The notes: generated by a model from the sequence alone, not told the origin. 64,000 bases of DNA from CBDDHT01 sp965227905 (GCA_965227905.1 OZ245780.1:5456001-5520000), one strand, 5' to 3'; positions 17,811 to 26,776 are shown, counted from the stretch's first letter. A program made the numbers and translations.

Positions 17811-20800
17811 ATGAACCGATTGCTGAGTATGGCCCTCTTGGCGCTGGTGATGGTTTGGGTCTCTCCCGCGCTAGCCGCCAAGCGCGTGGCGCTCGTGATC
17901 GGGAATTCGGCGTATCAGAGCGTCGATAAGCTGGCGAATCCGACGAACGACGCTGCGGCGATTGCCGAAAGCCTGAAGCGCATCGGCTTCAGCTCTATCG
18001 TATACAAAACGGACCTCGATTACCGGGATTTCCGCCGCGCCCTGTCTCAATTCTCCCGTCTCGCCGATGGCGCCGACATCGCTTTGATTTACTATGCCGG
18101 CCACGGCATCGAAGTAGACAAGCGCAACTATCTCTTGCCCGTCGACGCTCGGCTGCAAAGCGCCCGCGACGTCGAACTTGAGGCCTTATCACTTGACGTG
18201 GTCATGACCACACTCGAAGGTGCGACGAAGCTCCGCCTCGTGGTGTTGGACTCCTGCCGCGACAATCCGTTTCGCGCCCGCATGTCCGATCGTGCCGGCA
18301 CGCGGTCGGTCGGGCGCGGCTTGGCCCGCGTCGAGGCGCCCTCCAACACCCTGGTGGCTTACGCCGCGCGAGAAGGCACAACGGCGGACGATGGGACGGG
18401 TGACCACAGCCCCTATACTGAGGCTTTGCTGAGCCATCTGGAGTCGCCGGGCCTAGAGATCAATTTCTTATTCCGCCGAGTGCGCGATAGTGTTCTCGCC
18501 GCTACGGGCGGCCGGCAAGAGCCCTTTGTTTATGGCTCGCTCTCCAGCGAGGCGGTCTATCTCAGGCCGCCAGCGGACGTCGAAGCAGGTGAAAGTGCGT
18601 ACACGCCGCCCGCGCGGCCGCCCCTGAGTCCAGCGGCGCGAGTCTGGGCGGACGTGAAAACGAGCGACAGTGAGCCGGTGCTCGAAGCCTTCATCAAACA
18701 GTTCCCTGACGGTGTCTATGCCGAGCTGGCCAACGCTCGGCTGAAGGAGCTGGCGAAGCGGAAGGTCGCCGTGGGTGCCTATCCCGAGCAGCCGCAGGCT
18801 AAGCCCGTGGCGGTCTTCGTTCCTGCAGAAGACGGCGATTACCGGCTGACCACGAAGGGTGACATGGGAATCCACGCCGAAGCGAGTGATGGCGCACGCC
18901 TGCTGGCGACGTCCACCAAGCGCCGGTTCGTCAGACTGGCCGGCACCGTCCAGGGCGCTGGCTGGTCGAAGGTTGAATGGGCAGAGCAAAAGTTCGGCTA
19001 TGTCCGCTCCTCATTCATCGGCGAACGCATAGAGGATCCGGAAAATGATGCGACCCTGAAGCAATACATCGAGAAGGCAAACGACTGGGTCGGGGCCATG
19101 ATTCTTTATCGTGCGCGGCTGCGGAAGCATCTGAGCTCCGCGCAATCCGGCCACGGTCAATTTCAGGAGCACGCGGGAATCTATCGTATGGGCTGGGATA
19201 CGGGAACCTGCCAGACCGGCTACAAAGGCGTGTCCGGCGAGGGTTTTCTAGGCCCAGGATACTGGGCAAAATTGACAGTGATCGTCTGGTCGGAGGGCAG
19301 TCGGTTGATGTGGGCCCACCCCGCCTATACGGACCATGCGACATACCAAATGGGTTCGGCCGGGAACTCCATCGATTTAGAGGGTGGAAAAGGCCGGTTC
19401 AGAAGTCATCGCGCTTACCATACCCAGAATAAGACGACTGAGTGGTTCGGCTTCAATGCCACGCAGATGTTCATCAGCAATGACAACTCGTCCTTCAAGT
19501 CATTGTATAGATGTGAGGTTGCGGATCTGGACGGACGCACGATGAATGCGCTCGATAAGGGGTTGCGCCATTACCTCACCTATCAGTCCGGGCTGCTGTT
19601 TGAACCGCTTCTTGCCTATAGCGCGGATGAAGATGGCGGCGAGATCGAACCGGGATTCGATTGGGACACGATCGAACTCAATGAGAAACGTCCCGAAGGG
19701 CTCCCCGCGTCGGTCGCGCCGACACACGCATCCCGGGTCACGTCACTGAAGCTGGCGAGTGCGGCAGAGACAGGAGGGCTGCGGAAGGGCGATCTCGTCT
19801 ATGCCGTAGACGGGCAAGTTCTGAGCGATAAGGTGAGCCTCTATGGGATCCAGGAAGGTTGGAAAGATGGCCAGAGCGTCAAGCTCGGGGTCTGGCGCGA
19901 GGGCGAGTCGGTCGATTTGACACTCACGTTGCCGACCAGATTCAAACATTTCCAGAATTTGGTCGCTAGGGCTAGAGCCGGCGATCCCGACGCGGCCTAT
20001 GAGACGGCGCAAGTGATCAAGGGCTGGCGAGACGTGGTTCGACCCGAGGGTAACGACAGTTCGGAACGCGGTCGCTGGGCAAGGGCGCAAGCAGGGGCTT
20101 GGTATCGCAAAGCTGCGGCGAAGGGCCACGTGAAGGCGATGGTGGCACTTGGCAAGATCTACGATGGCAGTGACCCGAAATTCGCCATTGAGTGGTACCG
20201 CAAGGCCATCTCCAAGGGGGACGCCGACGCGATGCACGGCCTCGCCGAGATGTATTTGGACGGTGACGGTTTCCCGGCGAAGGCGCCGGACGAGGCGGTG
20301 AAATGGTACGCCAAAGCCGCAGCGCTGGGCCGCATTGGCTCCATGACCAAACTGGCCGAACTCTATGCGGAAGGCGATAGCATCGGCAAGGACGCTACAG
20401 AATCCGCTAAATGGTACCGAAAGGCAGCGGAGAGCGGAGACGTGTCCTCGATGTTCAACATCGGGAGCCTCTATGAGAAAGGCGAGGGCGTCAGCAAGGA
20501 CTATGCTGCGGCGAAAGACTGGTATGAAAAGGCCGTCGCGGAGGGTAGCAGCGACGCGGAATACGCGCTTGGCGAAATGCATTACACGGGGCGCGGGGTC
20601 CCCAAGAACCTAAAGGAGGCCGCGCGGCTCTTCGGCGAGGCGAAGGACGGGAACTGGGACGCGCTGACCAAGCTATCCAAGATGCATGACAGGGGAGAAG
20701 GCGCGAAGCGCGACCCTGAGCAGGCAGCCAAGCTCTTTTTCGAGCGCATCAAGGATTCCTATGATTTCGACGATGACGATGTGAAGAAGTACTTCGTTGA

Positions 20801-20942
20801 TCGGACTGTCGGATGGTCCGGCGAGGCGAAGCGCGCGTTCCAGCGGCAGCTAAGAGACGCGGGGCTCTACAAAGGTGGTATCGACGGTGCCTTTGGCAAT
20901 GGGACGCGGCGGGCAGTCAAAGAGCTTAGCAAGAGAAAATAG
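17811..20942 (+). CDS. Secreted caspase-like protease with SH3, PDZ, Sel1 repeats and peptidoglycan-binding end
   Basis: A 1043-residue protein. GGAGG lies five bases before ATG 17811, and the first 23 residues form a signal peptide. The caspase (C14) domain follows at about residues 24-265, with the catalytic pair His98 (YYAGHG) and Cys149 (DSCRDNPF). Next come an SH3-like domain (about 340-400), an unfamiliar region, a PDZ-like domain (about 635-710), about six Sel1/TPR repeats (about 760-965), and a C-terminal peptidoglycan-binding-like helical domain (about 1000-1043; GLYKGGIDGAFGNGTRRAV). Periplasmic proteolysis regulated through protein contacts is inferred. It appears to be monocistronic. 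Confidence 0.87.
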   Translation: MNRLLSMALLALVMVWVSPALAAKRVALVIGNSAYQSVDKLANPTNDAAAIAESLKRIGFSSIVYKTDLDYRDFRRALSQFSRLADGADIALIYYAGHGIEVDKRNYLLPVDARLQSARDVELEALSLDVVMTTLEGATKLRLVVLDSCRDNPFRARMSDRAGTRSVGRGLARVEAPSNTLVAYAAREGTTADDGTGDHSPYTEALLSHLESPGLEINFLFRRVRDSVLAATGGRQEPFVYGSLSSEAVYLRPPADVEAGESAYTPPARPPLSPAARVWADVKTSDSEPVLEAFIKQFPDGVYAELANARLKELAKRKVAVGAYPEQPQAKPVAVFVPAEDGDYRLTTKGDMGIHAEASDGARLLATSTKRRFVRLAGTVQGAGWSKVEWAEQKFGYVRSSFIGERIEDPENDATLKQYIEKANDWVGAMILYRARLRKHLSSAQSGHGQFQEHAGIYRMGWDTGTCQTGYKGVSGEGFLGPGYWAKLTVIVWSEGSRLMWAHPAYTDHATYQMGSAGNSIDLEGGKGRFRSHRAYHTQNKTTEWFGFNATQMFISNDNSSFKSLYRCEVADLDGRTMNALDKGLRHYLTYQSGLLFEPLLAYSADEDGGEIEPGFDWDTIELNEKRPEGLPASVAPTHASRVTSLKLASAAETGGLRKGDLVYAVDGQVLSDKVSLYGIQEGWKDGQSVKLGVWREGESVDLTLTLPTRFKHFQNLVARARAGDPDAAYETAQVIKGWRDVVRPEGNDSSERGRWARAQAGAWYRKAAAKGHVKAMVALGKIYDGSDPKFAIEWYRKAISKGDADAMHGLAEMYLDGDGFPAKAPDEAVKWYAKAAALGRIGSMTKLAELYAEGDSIGKDATESAKWYRKAAESGDVSSMFNIGSLYEKGEGVSKDYAAAKDWYEKAVAEGSSDAEYALGEMHYTGRGVPKNLKEAARLFGEAKDGNWDALTKLSKMHDRGEGAKRDPEQAAKLFFERIKDSYDFDDDDVKKYFVDRTVGWSGEAKRAFQRQLRDAGLYKGGIDGAFGNGTRRAVKELSKRK

Positions 20943-21095
20943 CGCGTCCATGCGCACTCACCCAATCTGAAATTTGGCAGCTTCAGGTCAAAAACGGAAA
21001 TACTCATATCAAGCCTGATATGGCCGTTGTACTTCAGCAAGCCAACATCAATCGTCGCCCGGCAGATTGCTCAAACCGATGCTCAGGGGACCGCT

Positions 21096-21581
21096 TCAGG
21101 ACACCCGTGTAAGAAGATCGAGCGCCGCCTTCACCGCCGCCATCCGGACGTCATCGCGTCCGCCTTCGAACCGCAGACGTTCAACGACAGGCTCGCAGCC
21201 ATCACGTGCGCAGGCAATGTAAACGGTGCCGACCGGATCGCGTTCGCTCCCTCCGCCGGGACCGGCATACCCAGTGATCGCAACAGCAACGCCAGCGCCA
21301 GATTGCGCGAGGGCACCTTCTGCAAGGCCTTTTGTCACTTCTGCGCTCACGGCGCCATGCGCTTGTGCCACGTCTTCTGAAACGCCGAGCGACGTCGATT
21401 TTGCGCTGGCATGATAGAGAACGTAACCACGATCGAAGACCTCGGACGCGCCAGGCACGGATGTCAGAGCGGCACTGACAAGACCAGCGGTGCAGGTTTC
21501 GGCCGTCGCGATGCGGATCCCGGCTGATTTCGCGGCTTCGAGTGCCTTGGATGCCGCCTCACGGATATCTTCGGGAAACAT
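21096..21581 (-). CDS. PncC/CinA C-terminal domain family protein (nicotinamide-nucleotide amidase-like)
   Basis: A 161-residue stand-alone CinA C-terminal domain, the size of PncC, which deamidates NMN to nicotinate mononucleotide. ATAETCTAGLVSAALTSVPG and YVLYHASAKSTSLGV are visible. The conserved lysine is Lys61, but the position usually occupied by the catalytic serine (AESCTGG) is Thr29. ITGYAGPGGG and GTVYIA complete the fold. AAGGAG precedes the start. It lies only 17 bp after the aldehyde dehydrogenase stop on the same strand, so it is probably the last gene of the nadC-like operon. Activity is unproven because of the Ser-to-Thr change. Confidence 0.82.
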   Translation of the reverse strand: MFPEDIREAASKALEAAKSAGIRIATAETCTAGLVSAALTSVPGASEVFDRGYVLYHASAKSTSLGVSEDVAQAHGAVSAEVTKGLAEGALAQSGAGVAVAITGYAGPGGGSERDPVGTVYIACARDGCEPVVERLRFEGGRDDVRMAAVKAALDLLTRVS

Positions 21582-21598
21582 GGGCTGTTCTCCTTCAT

Positions 21599-23059
21599 TC
21601 AGTCGGCGAGATCGACGAACACATTCTTGACCTCGGTATAGAGGCTCAACGCGTACATCCCGAGTTCCCTGCCATGGCCGGATTGCTTGTAGCCCCCGAA
21701 GGGTGCGAACAAGCCATAGCGGCTGGCGCTGCCATGGCTGTTGATCGAAACCATCCCACTACGCAGGCCTCTGGCAACGCGCAGGGCTTTCTTGATATCG
21801 CGGCTCCAGACCGAGGCATTGAGGCCGTAAGGCGAGTCGTTCGCCATGGCGATGACGTCTTGCTCGTCGTCGAACGCGATCACGGCGAGGACGGGGCCGA
21901 AAACCTCTTCCCGGGCGATGGCCATGTCATTGGTCACACCCGTGAATACGGTCGGCGCAAAGTACACGCTATCGGCACGGTCATCAGGGTGGCCGCCGCC
22001 GCAGGCAAGCGTCGCGCCTTCATCAACGGCCCGATCGACATGGCGCTTCACAGCTGACCACTGGCCCTTGGAGACCAGAGGTCCCATGTCCGTTTCAGCA
22101 TCCATCGGATCGCCCACCCGGAATGCCGCAACGGCCTCCATAAGCTTCGGCATGAATTCTCCAAGCGACTGTCTCTGAACAAACAGGCGGGTCCGCGCAG
22201 AGCAACTCTGACCGGCATTTCCAAAGACCGCCGGGACGGCGTTCCGCGCCGCCAATCCCAAATCTGCGTCCGCAAAGACGATGTTCGGGCTCTTACCGCC
22301 CAGCTCCAGCGACACGCGCTTGATGTCATCTGCCGTTTGCCGGATGAGTTCGGTGCCGGTTTGCGTGGCACCGGTAAAGGCGATCTTGTCGATGTCCGGA
22401 TGGGTTGCCATCCGGTCTCCCAGTCCACGTCCAGGCCCCGGAAGCACGTTCAGAACGCCCGGTGGCACACCGGCTTCATGGGCGGCCTGTGCCAGCATGA
22501 TCGTTGTCAGTGGCGTTGCGCTCGCAGGCTTCAGGATGACGGTACATCCGGCAGCGAGAGCGGGCGCGACCTTCCAGGCCGCGGCCAGGAACGGGAAATT
22601 CCAGGGGGTGATCTGGCCGACAACACCAATCGGCTCGCGCAATGTAAAATCGAGCACGCCGCTCCCCATCGGGATCGTCTCGCCGAAGAACTTGTCCATT
22701 GCGCCGGCGTAGTAGCGAAAGACCCGGGCAGCGGACTGAACTTCGTTGCGTGAATTGGCCAGCGTCTTGCCGCCGGACCGTGTCTCGATTTCCGCGATGG
22801 CGTCGAGACGGTTTTCGATCTGGTTCGCAATCGCATCCAAAATGCGTCCACGGTCGAATGGCAACAGGCCAGACCAGCCGCCTTCGTCGAAAATGCGTCG
22901 GGCAGCCGCAACCGCGCGATCAAGATCCTCAGGAGCGGCCGTCGAAACAGACGCGACGATTTCCTCGCAAGCAGGGTCTATAACATCGAATGTCTGCTTT
23001 GATGCCGCTTCGACAAAAGCACCATCAATGTATAGCCGTGTTTCTAGAGAAGAAGTCAC
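21599..23059 (-). CDS. NAD(P)-dependent aldehyde dehydrogenase
   Basis: Aldehyde dehydrogenase superfamily enzyme of 486 residues that oxidises an aldehyde to its acid. Seen are TPWNFPFLAAAWKVAPAL (cofactor loop), SLELGGKSPNIVFADAD (general-base Glu) and FGNAGQSCSARTRL, with the catalytic Cys near residue 285. The C-terminal FGGYKQSGHGRELG motif is also present. It resembles betaine-aldehyde-type members, but the substrate is not inferable. The GTG start overlaps the OMP-decarboxylase-like stop by 4 bp (GTGA), placing it in the same operon. Confidence 0.93.
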   Translation of the reverse strand: MTSSLETRLYIDGAFVEAASKQTFDVIDPACEEIVASVSTAAPEDLDRAVAAARRIFDEGGWSGLLPFDRGRILDAIANQIENRLDAIAEIETRSGGKTLANSRNEVQSAARVFRYYAGAMDKFFGETIPMGSGVLDFTLREPIGVVGQITPWNFPFLAAAWKVAPALAAGCTVILKPASATPLTTIMLAQAAHEAGVPPGVLNVLPGPGRGLGDRMATHPDIDKIAFTGATQTGTELIRQTADDIKRVSLELGGKSPNIVFADADLGLAARNAVPAVFGNAGQSCSARTRLFVQRQSLGEFMPKLMEAVAAFRVGDPMDAETDMGPLVSKGQWSAVKRHVDRAVDEGATLACGGGHPDDRADSVYFAPTVFTGVTNDMAIAREEVFGPVLAVIAFDDEQDVIAMANDSPYGLNASVWSRDIKKALRVARGLRSGMVSINSHGSASRYGLFAPFGGYKQSGHGRELGMYALSLYTEVKNVFVDLAD

Positions 23060-23793
23060 GCGAACTCCGAAGCCTCACCGGCAAAAGTCTTGGCAGCTTC
23101 CGTCGGATCAGCAGCGCCATAGATGCCGCGACCGATGATAGCAAAGCGGCGGCACCCCTCGGCGGGCTTGAACACATCGGCGATCGAGCCACCAAGCGCG
23201 CCAATGCCAGGAATGAAAAGCCATGGTTCTCCAACGGCCTCGACAAGCCGGGCTGCGTGCTCGCGGACTTTTTCAGCGTCGTTCCCCGGAATGACGAAAT
23301 GATCACAGCCCGCTTTCACGCTGCGCTCGAAAATCATCGACAGGGAATCATCCACCACATAACCGCCACCGGCGGCGTTGTAGCTTGGAAACGGCAGATC
23401 GCCACCAACGATCGGCATCAGCCCGTTCTGCAAGGCGCCCCCGACGAACCCGTCGACTGCCAAGGGTCCGGCGACCGGAAAGAGTATGAGCCCGTCCACG
23501 CCCGCCCGGCTGCAAAGGGCCGCAAATTTCGGGCCCATATCCGGGATATCGCAGCCGGCTTTCTGATGGTCATAGATCAGCGGCAGGTCGGTGACCTGGC
23601 GAAGCGCATCCACCGCGCCGGCCAGACCTCGGTCCAGCACCATCGAGAGACCCAGCTTGTAGGCCACGATGCCCTCGACATTCGTTGTCGCCTCGACCAC
23701 GCGCCGGTTCTCATCGACCGTTCCGGCGTCCAAGGCAGGGATAACGCCCTGGCGAGCCGTGATGCCGACGACGGGACGCGTGTTGCCGGTCAT
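23056..23793 (-). CDS. Orotidine-5'-phosphate decarboxylase-superfamily protein
   Basis: A 245-residue TIM-barrel protein of the OMPDC superfamily. Residues matching the PyrF catalytic set are present: Asp22 in ALDAG, Lys46 in YKLGLS, and Asp75/Lys78/Asp82 in YDHQKAGCDIPD. The D-K-D spacing is longer than the DxKxxD of true PyrF. The phosphate-binding end GRGIYGAADP is intact, so the substrate should carry a phosphate. It overlaps both neighbours by 4 bp. Pairing with the NadC-like transferase suggests decarboxylation of a ribonucleotide other than OMP. A lyase of another superfamily branch (for example hexulose-phosphate type) is the alternative. Confidence 0.75.
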   Translation of the reverse strand: MTGNTRPVVGITARQGVIPALDAGTVDENRRVVEATTNVEGIVAYKLGLSMVLDRGLAGAVDALRQVTDLPLIYDHQKAGCDIPDMGPKFAALCSRAGVDGLILFPVAGPLAVDGFVGGALQNGLMPIVGGDLPFPSYNAAGGGYVVDDSLSMIFERSVKAGCDHFVIPGNDAEKVREHAARLVEAVGEPWLFIPGIGALGGSIADVFKPAEGCRRFAIIGRGIYGAADPTEAAKTFAGEASEFA

Positions 23794-24689
23794 GCTTTGC
23801 TCCCAACCGAACCACCGAGGCGTTCGATATGGCGGACGGCGCTCGGTTTGATGTCCTGGACGTCGAGGCTTGCATCCATGGCCGATACCGAATGGGTGAT
23901 ATCACCGACGGAGATGATGTCGACGCCGGTCTCTGCAATTGCGGTGATCGTGCTTTCATTGATCCCGCCGGATGCCTCTGTCATGGCCCGCCCATCGACA
24001 AGTTTCAGCCCTTCGCGCATCTCGTCCAGATCCATATTGTCGAACATGATCACTTCGACACCGCAATCGAGCGCTTCCTGCACCATCTCGAGTGTCTCGC
24101 ACTCGACTTCCAGCTTGAAGGTATGCTGCGCCCTTTCACGCAGAATGCGGACGGCTTCTGTGATCGAGCCGGCAATCTTGATATGGTTATCCTTCACCAA
24201 TATGCAGTTGCTCAGATTGAAGATGTGGTTGTGGGCACCGCCGACGCGCACGGCGTATTTCTGAAGCACGCGCACGCCCGGCCAGCCTTTTCGGGTATCC
24301 GTCACCCGGACATTGGTGTGGCTGACCAGATCGACATAGCGACGCGTCTTCGTCGCAATGCCCGATAGCTGCTGGATCCAGTCGAGAGCGCAGCGCTCGA
24401 TCATGAACATGGTCGACGCCTTGGCCCGGATCTTGAGAAGCACGGTTCCAGGTTCTGCCACGGCGCCATCCTGAACCTGATAGTCGACAGTGGCATCCGG
24501 ATCGACCGTCTTGACGGTCTCATCCGCCAACAACAGGCCGCAAACGATGCCGGATGCCTTCGCATAGATCTGCCCTGTCTGCACCGGATCGTCGCCAACG
24601 AGAAATCCGCCCGTCGTATCGCCAGACGACATCTCTTCGCGCAGGCCCTGTTCCACAAAGGGCCGGATCATGAATCGATTGATTTGCAT
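23790..24689 (-). CDS. NadC-like (quinolinate phosphoribosyltransferase family) enzyme, altered substrate site
   Basis: A 299-residue type II phosphoribosyltransferase related to NadC, which makes nicotinate mononucleotide from quinolinate and PRPP with loss of CO2. Seen are MIERCALDWIQQLSGIAT, TDTRKGWPGVRVLQKYAVR and the VKDNHI motif. Arg99, Arg133, His155 and Lys166 match quinolinate-site residues, but the Arg of the usual NHR motif is Ile156, the TRKT threonine is Gly135, and the usual N of ALN is Asp103. Quinolinate may therefore not be the substrate. GGAGGAG precedes the start. It is coupled by 4 bp to the OMPDC-like gene. Confidence 0.85.
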   Translation of the reverse strand: MQINRFMIRPFVEQGLREEMSSGDTTGGFLVGDDPVQTGQIYAKASGIVCGLLLADETVKTVDPDATVDYQVQDGAVAEPGTVLLKIRAKASTMFMIERCALDWIQQLSGIATKTRRYVDLVSHTNVRVTDTRKGWPGVRVLQKYAVRVGGAHNHIFNLSNCILVKDNHIKIAGSITEAVRILRERAQHTFKLEVECETLEMVQEALDCGVEVIMFDNMDLDEMREGLKLVDGRAMTEASGGINESTITAIAETGVDIISVGDITHSVSAMDASLDVQDIKPSAVRHIERLGGSVGSKA

Positions 24690-24724
24690 GCGACTCTCCT
24701 CCCGGTCTGCCTGGATCTGCAGGC

Positions 24725-25981
24725 TTAGCTATTCAGGCGGTCCTTGTAGGCCTTGCCGTCTTTCATGATCATGTGAATCCGGTTGCGGTCTTCAAGAACC
24801 TGGATGTCATCGACGGGATTTCCGTCCACGATCAGAACGTCCGCAATCCGGCCGGCTTCCAGCGCTCCAAGTTCGGGACGCTCGATGCACTCTGCCGCCT
24901 TGCTCGTCGAGGCCGCAATCACCTCCATAGGCGACATGCCGAGCCAGTCGACCATAAATTTCAATTCGACCATGTTTTCGCCAACGAGCAGCCGATGGGA
25001 CTGATCCGTTCCCATTGCGATCTTGACACCGCGCCGGACCGCTTCATGCCAGATCGGCTTCTGATCCTGCATCATGGTGTAGATCTCGTGATCTTTCGAC
25101 GCTTCATCGCCCATCTGCAGGCTGCTCCAGGCGTCGTCTTTCTTGCGCTTTTCGACGGACATAGGGACAAGCGCCAGGGTGGGCACCCACCAGGTGCCTT
25201 GCGCGATCATAGTGTCGATCGACTCTTCATCGATCGCCCATCCATGCTCGAGCGAATGAATCCCGCCCGCCAGCGCGGTGCGAATGGGCTCAAGCCCCTC
25301 GGCATGGGCGGCAACGCGCCTCTTCTTAAAGGCGGCTTCGGCAACGGCCGTTTTCACTTCTTCGACGGAATATTGCGGCTCGTCCCAGCTATCGGTCACG
25401 GACGTGATGCCGCCACCGGTACAGATCTTGATGAAATCCGCCCCCGCCATCAGGCAGTGACGCACCTTCTGACGCACGCCCTCGACACCGTCAGCGACAG
25501 CGCTCGGCAGCCAGGCACGTTTCTGAATTCTCATACCGGCCGGGACCCACTGGTCGCCATGCCCGCCGGTTTGAGACATCATGATGAGCGAAATCAGGAG
25601 CCTCGGACCATCGATAAACCCGTCCGCAACCGCTTCGCGAAATCCGGCATCGGCACCGCCCATATCCCGCACCGTCGTGATTCCAGCCTCAAGGGTCTCT
25701 TTCAGAATCGAGGTCGACCGCAGGATATTGTAGGTCGGCGTGTTGAGGAGATGCTGACGCATGTCCCGGGCGCGGTAGGTGGCATGCACATGGGTGTCGA
25801 TGATGCCGGGCATGACAATGCGTCCAGCCGCATCGATCTTGCGCGCCTCTTGCGGAACCGTGACGGCGCTCTCCGGACCAACCTTGGTAATACGGCCGTT
25901 CTCGAACAGGACGACACCCTTTTCGATCGGATCGCCCCCCAGGCCATCGATGATGGTCCCTCCAACGATAGCCTCACTCAT
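24725..25981 (-). CDS. Metal-dependent amidohydrolase, imidazolonepropionase-like
   Basis: A 418-residue amidohydrolase-superfamily hydrolase of the imidazolonepropionase / Xaa-Arg-type dipeptidase branch. His64 and His66 (DTHVH) are metal ligands, the FIKICTGGG lysine is the likely carboxylated ligand, and AAHAEG, SLEHGW and MGTDQS supply the remaining His, His and Asp. It would cleave a cyclic or linear amide in the cytoplasm. It is first gene of the minus-strand operon (AAGGAG ahead of ATG), 35 bp before the nadC-like gene, and divergent from the GntR regulator. Confidence 0.88.
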   Translation of the reverse strand: MSEAIVGGTIIDGLGGDPIEKGVVLFENGRITKVGPESAVTVPQEARKIDAAGRIVMPGIIDTHVHATYRARDMRQHLLNTPTYNILRSTSILKETLEAGITTVRDMGGADAGFREAVADGFIDGPRLLISLIMMSQTGGHGDQWVPAGMRIQKRAWLPSAVADGVEGVRQKVRHCLMAGADFIKICTGGGITSVTDSWDEPQYSVEEVKTAVAEAAFKKRRVAAHAEGLEPIRTALAGGIHSLEHGWAIDEESIDTMIAQGTWWVPTLALVPMSVEKRKKDDAWSSLQMGDEASKDHEIYTMMQDQKPIWHEAVRRGVKIAMGTDQSHRLLVGENMVELKFMVDWLGMSPMEVIAASTSKAAECIERPELGALEAGRIADVLIVDGNPVDDIQVLEDRNRIHMIMKDGKAYKDRLNS

Positions 25982-25994
25982 TACGCCCTTCTCC

Positions 25995-26052
25995 TTTTCG
26001 ACAATTGGCAGATACAGATTTGTGATATATCAGTTGTCGACTAATTGTCAAC
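25995..26052. promoter_or_regulatory. Candidate GntR operator region between divergent arms
   Basis: The short divergent gap contains three copies of a TTGTC core. GACAATT at 26000-26006 is the inverse of AATTGTC at 26043-26049, and GTTGTCGA lies at 26033-26040. GTTGTCGAC and TTGTCAAC also form direct copies 11 bp apart. FCD-type GntR proteins commonly bind sites of TTGT/ACAA character, so autoregulation with control of both arms is likely. The exact operator is inference. Confidence 0.45.
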
Positions 26053-26068
26053 GAGAGCGATTCCACTT

Positions 26069-26776
26069 ATGTTGAGCGAACAATCGGCGGGGGCGTCGAC
26101 CTTGAACCGGACACAGATGGAACAGCCTGCGGCGAGCCTCGCCGAACGCGCTTACGTGACGATCGAAGAGCGCATCGTGACGGCCGAACTCGCGCCGGGT
26201 TCCGTGTTGTCGGAACAGACTCTGGCCGATGAACTCGGGATCGGTCGTACACCTGTGCGCGAGGCGCTCCAAAGGCTTGCCAATGAGGGCCTTGTAACCG
26301 TGTTGCCGCGGCGCGGCGTGCTCGTGAGCGAAGTCAATGTCCAGACGCAGTTTGAAATTCTGGCGGTCCGGCGCGCACTCGAACGTCTGCTCGTGCAATT
26401 GGCTTCGGACCATGCCGGCACGGCCGACCGCACCGCATTCTCAGAGATCGCCGAACGCATGGAAGATGCGGCCCAATCCGGAGACGGGACTGCATTCATG
26501 CGTCTCGATGCAACACTCAACAGCCTGATCACCGAAGTTGCCGGCAACCCAATCGCCAAGAAGGCCATCCGTCTGACACGCGGATTGGTGCGCCGGTTCT
26601 GGTTCATCTATGCTCAGGAGATTGCCGACCTTCCCCGCTGTGCCGGCCTTCACGCAAGTCTTGCCCGCTCGATCGCAGACGGCGAAACCGACAAGGCGGC
26701 GGTCGCACTCGATGCTCTGCTCGACTATATCGAAGAGTTCACAAACGCCGTCCTCCGACGTCATGGGGGCCGGTAG
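26069..26776 (+). CDS. GntR family transcriptional regulator, FCD type
   Basis: DNA-binding regulator of 235 residues from ATG 26069; a TTG at 26045 is in frame but lies inside the presumed operator. The winged-helix domain shows LAPGSVLSEQTLADELGIGR followed by TPVREALQRLANEGLV. An all-helical FCD effector domain follows (about residues 90-225), with the D and two H ligand pattern partly visible (RLDATLNSLI, GLHASL). It is divergent from the amidohydrolase operon and first of a three-gene plus-strand set. It probably senses a carboxylated intermediate of the neighbouring pathway. Confidence 0.9.
   Translation: MLSEQSAGASTLNRTQMEQPAASLAERAYVTIEERIVTAELAPGSVLSEQTLADELGIGRTPVREALQRLANEGLVTVLPRRGVLVSEVNVQTQFEILAVRRALERLLVQLASDHAGTADRTAFSEIAERMEDAAQSGDGTAFMRLDATLNSLITEVAGNPIAKKAIRLTRGLVRRFWFIYAQEIADLPRCAGLHASLARSIADGETDKAAVALDALLDYIEEFTNAVLRRHGGR

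Noticed and set aside
21599..23059. Leucine or NAD biosynthesis operon as an explanation for the 21-29 kb locus
   Set aside because: The IDH/IPMDH relative has no leuA/leuC/leuD beside it, and the NadC-like gene lacks nadA/nadB neighbours and a key substrate residue. A GntR-controlled catabolic locus fits better.
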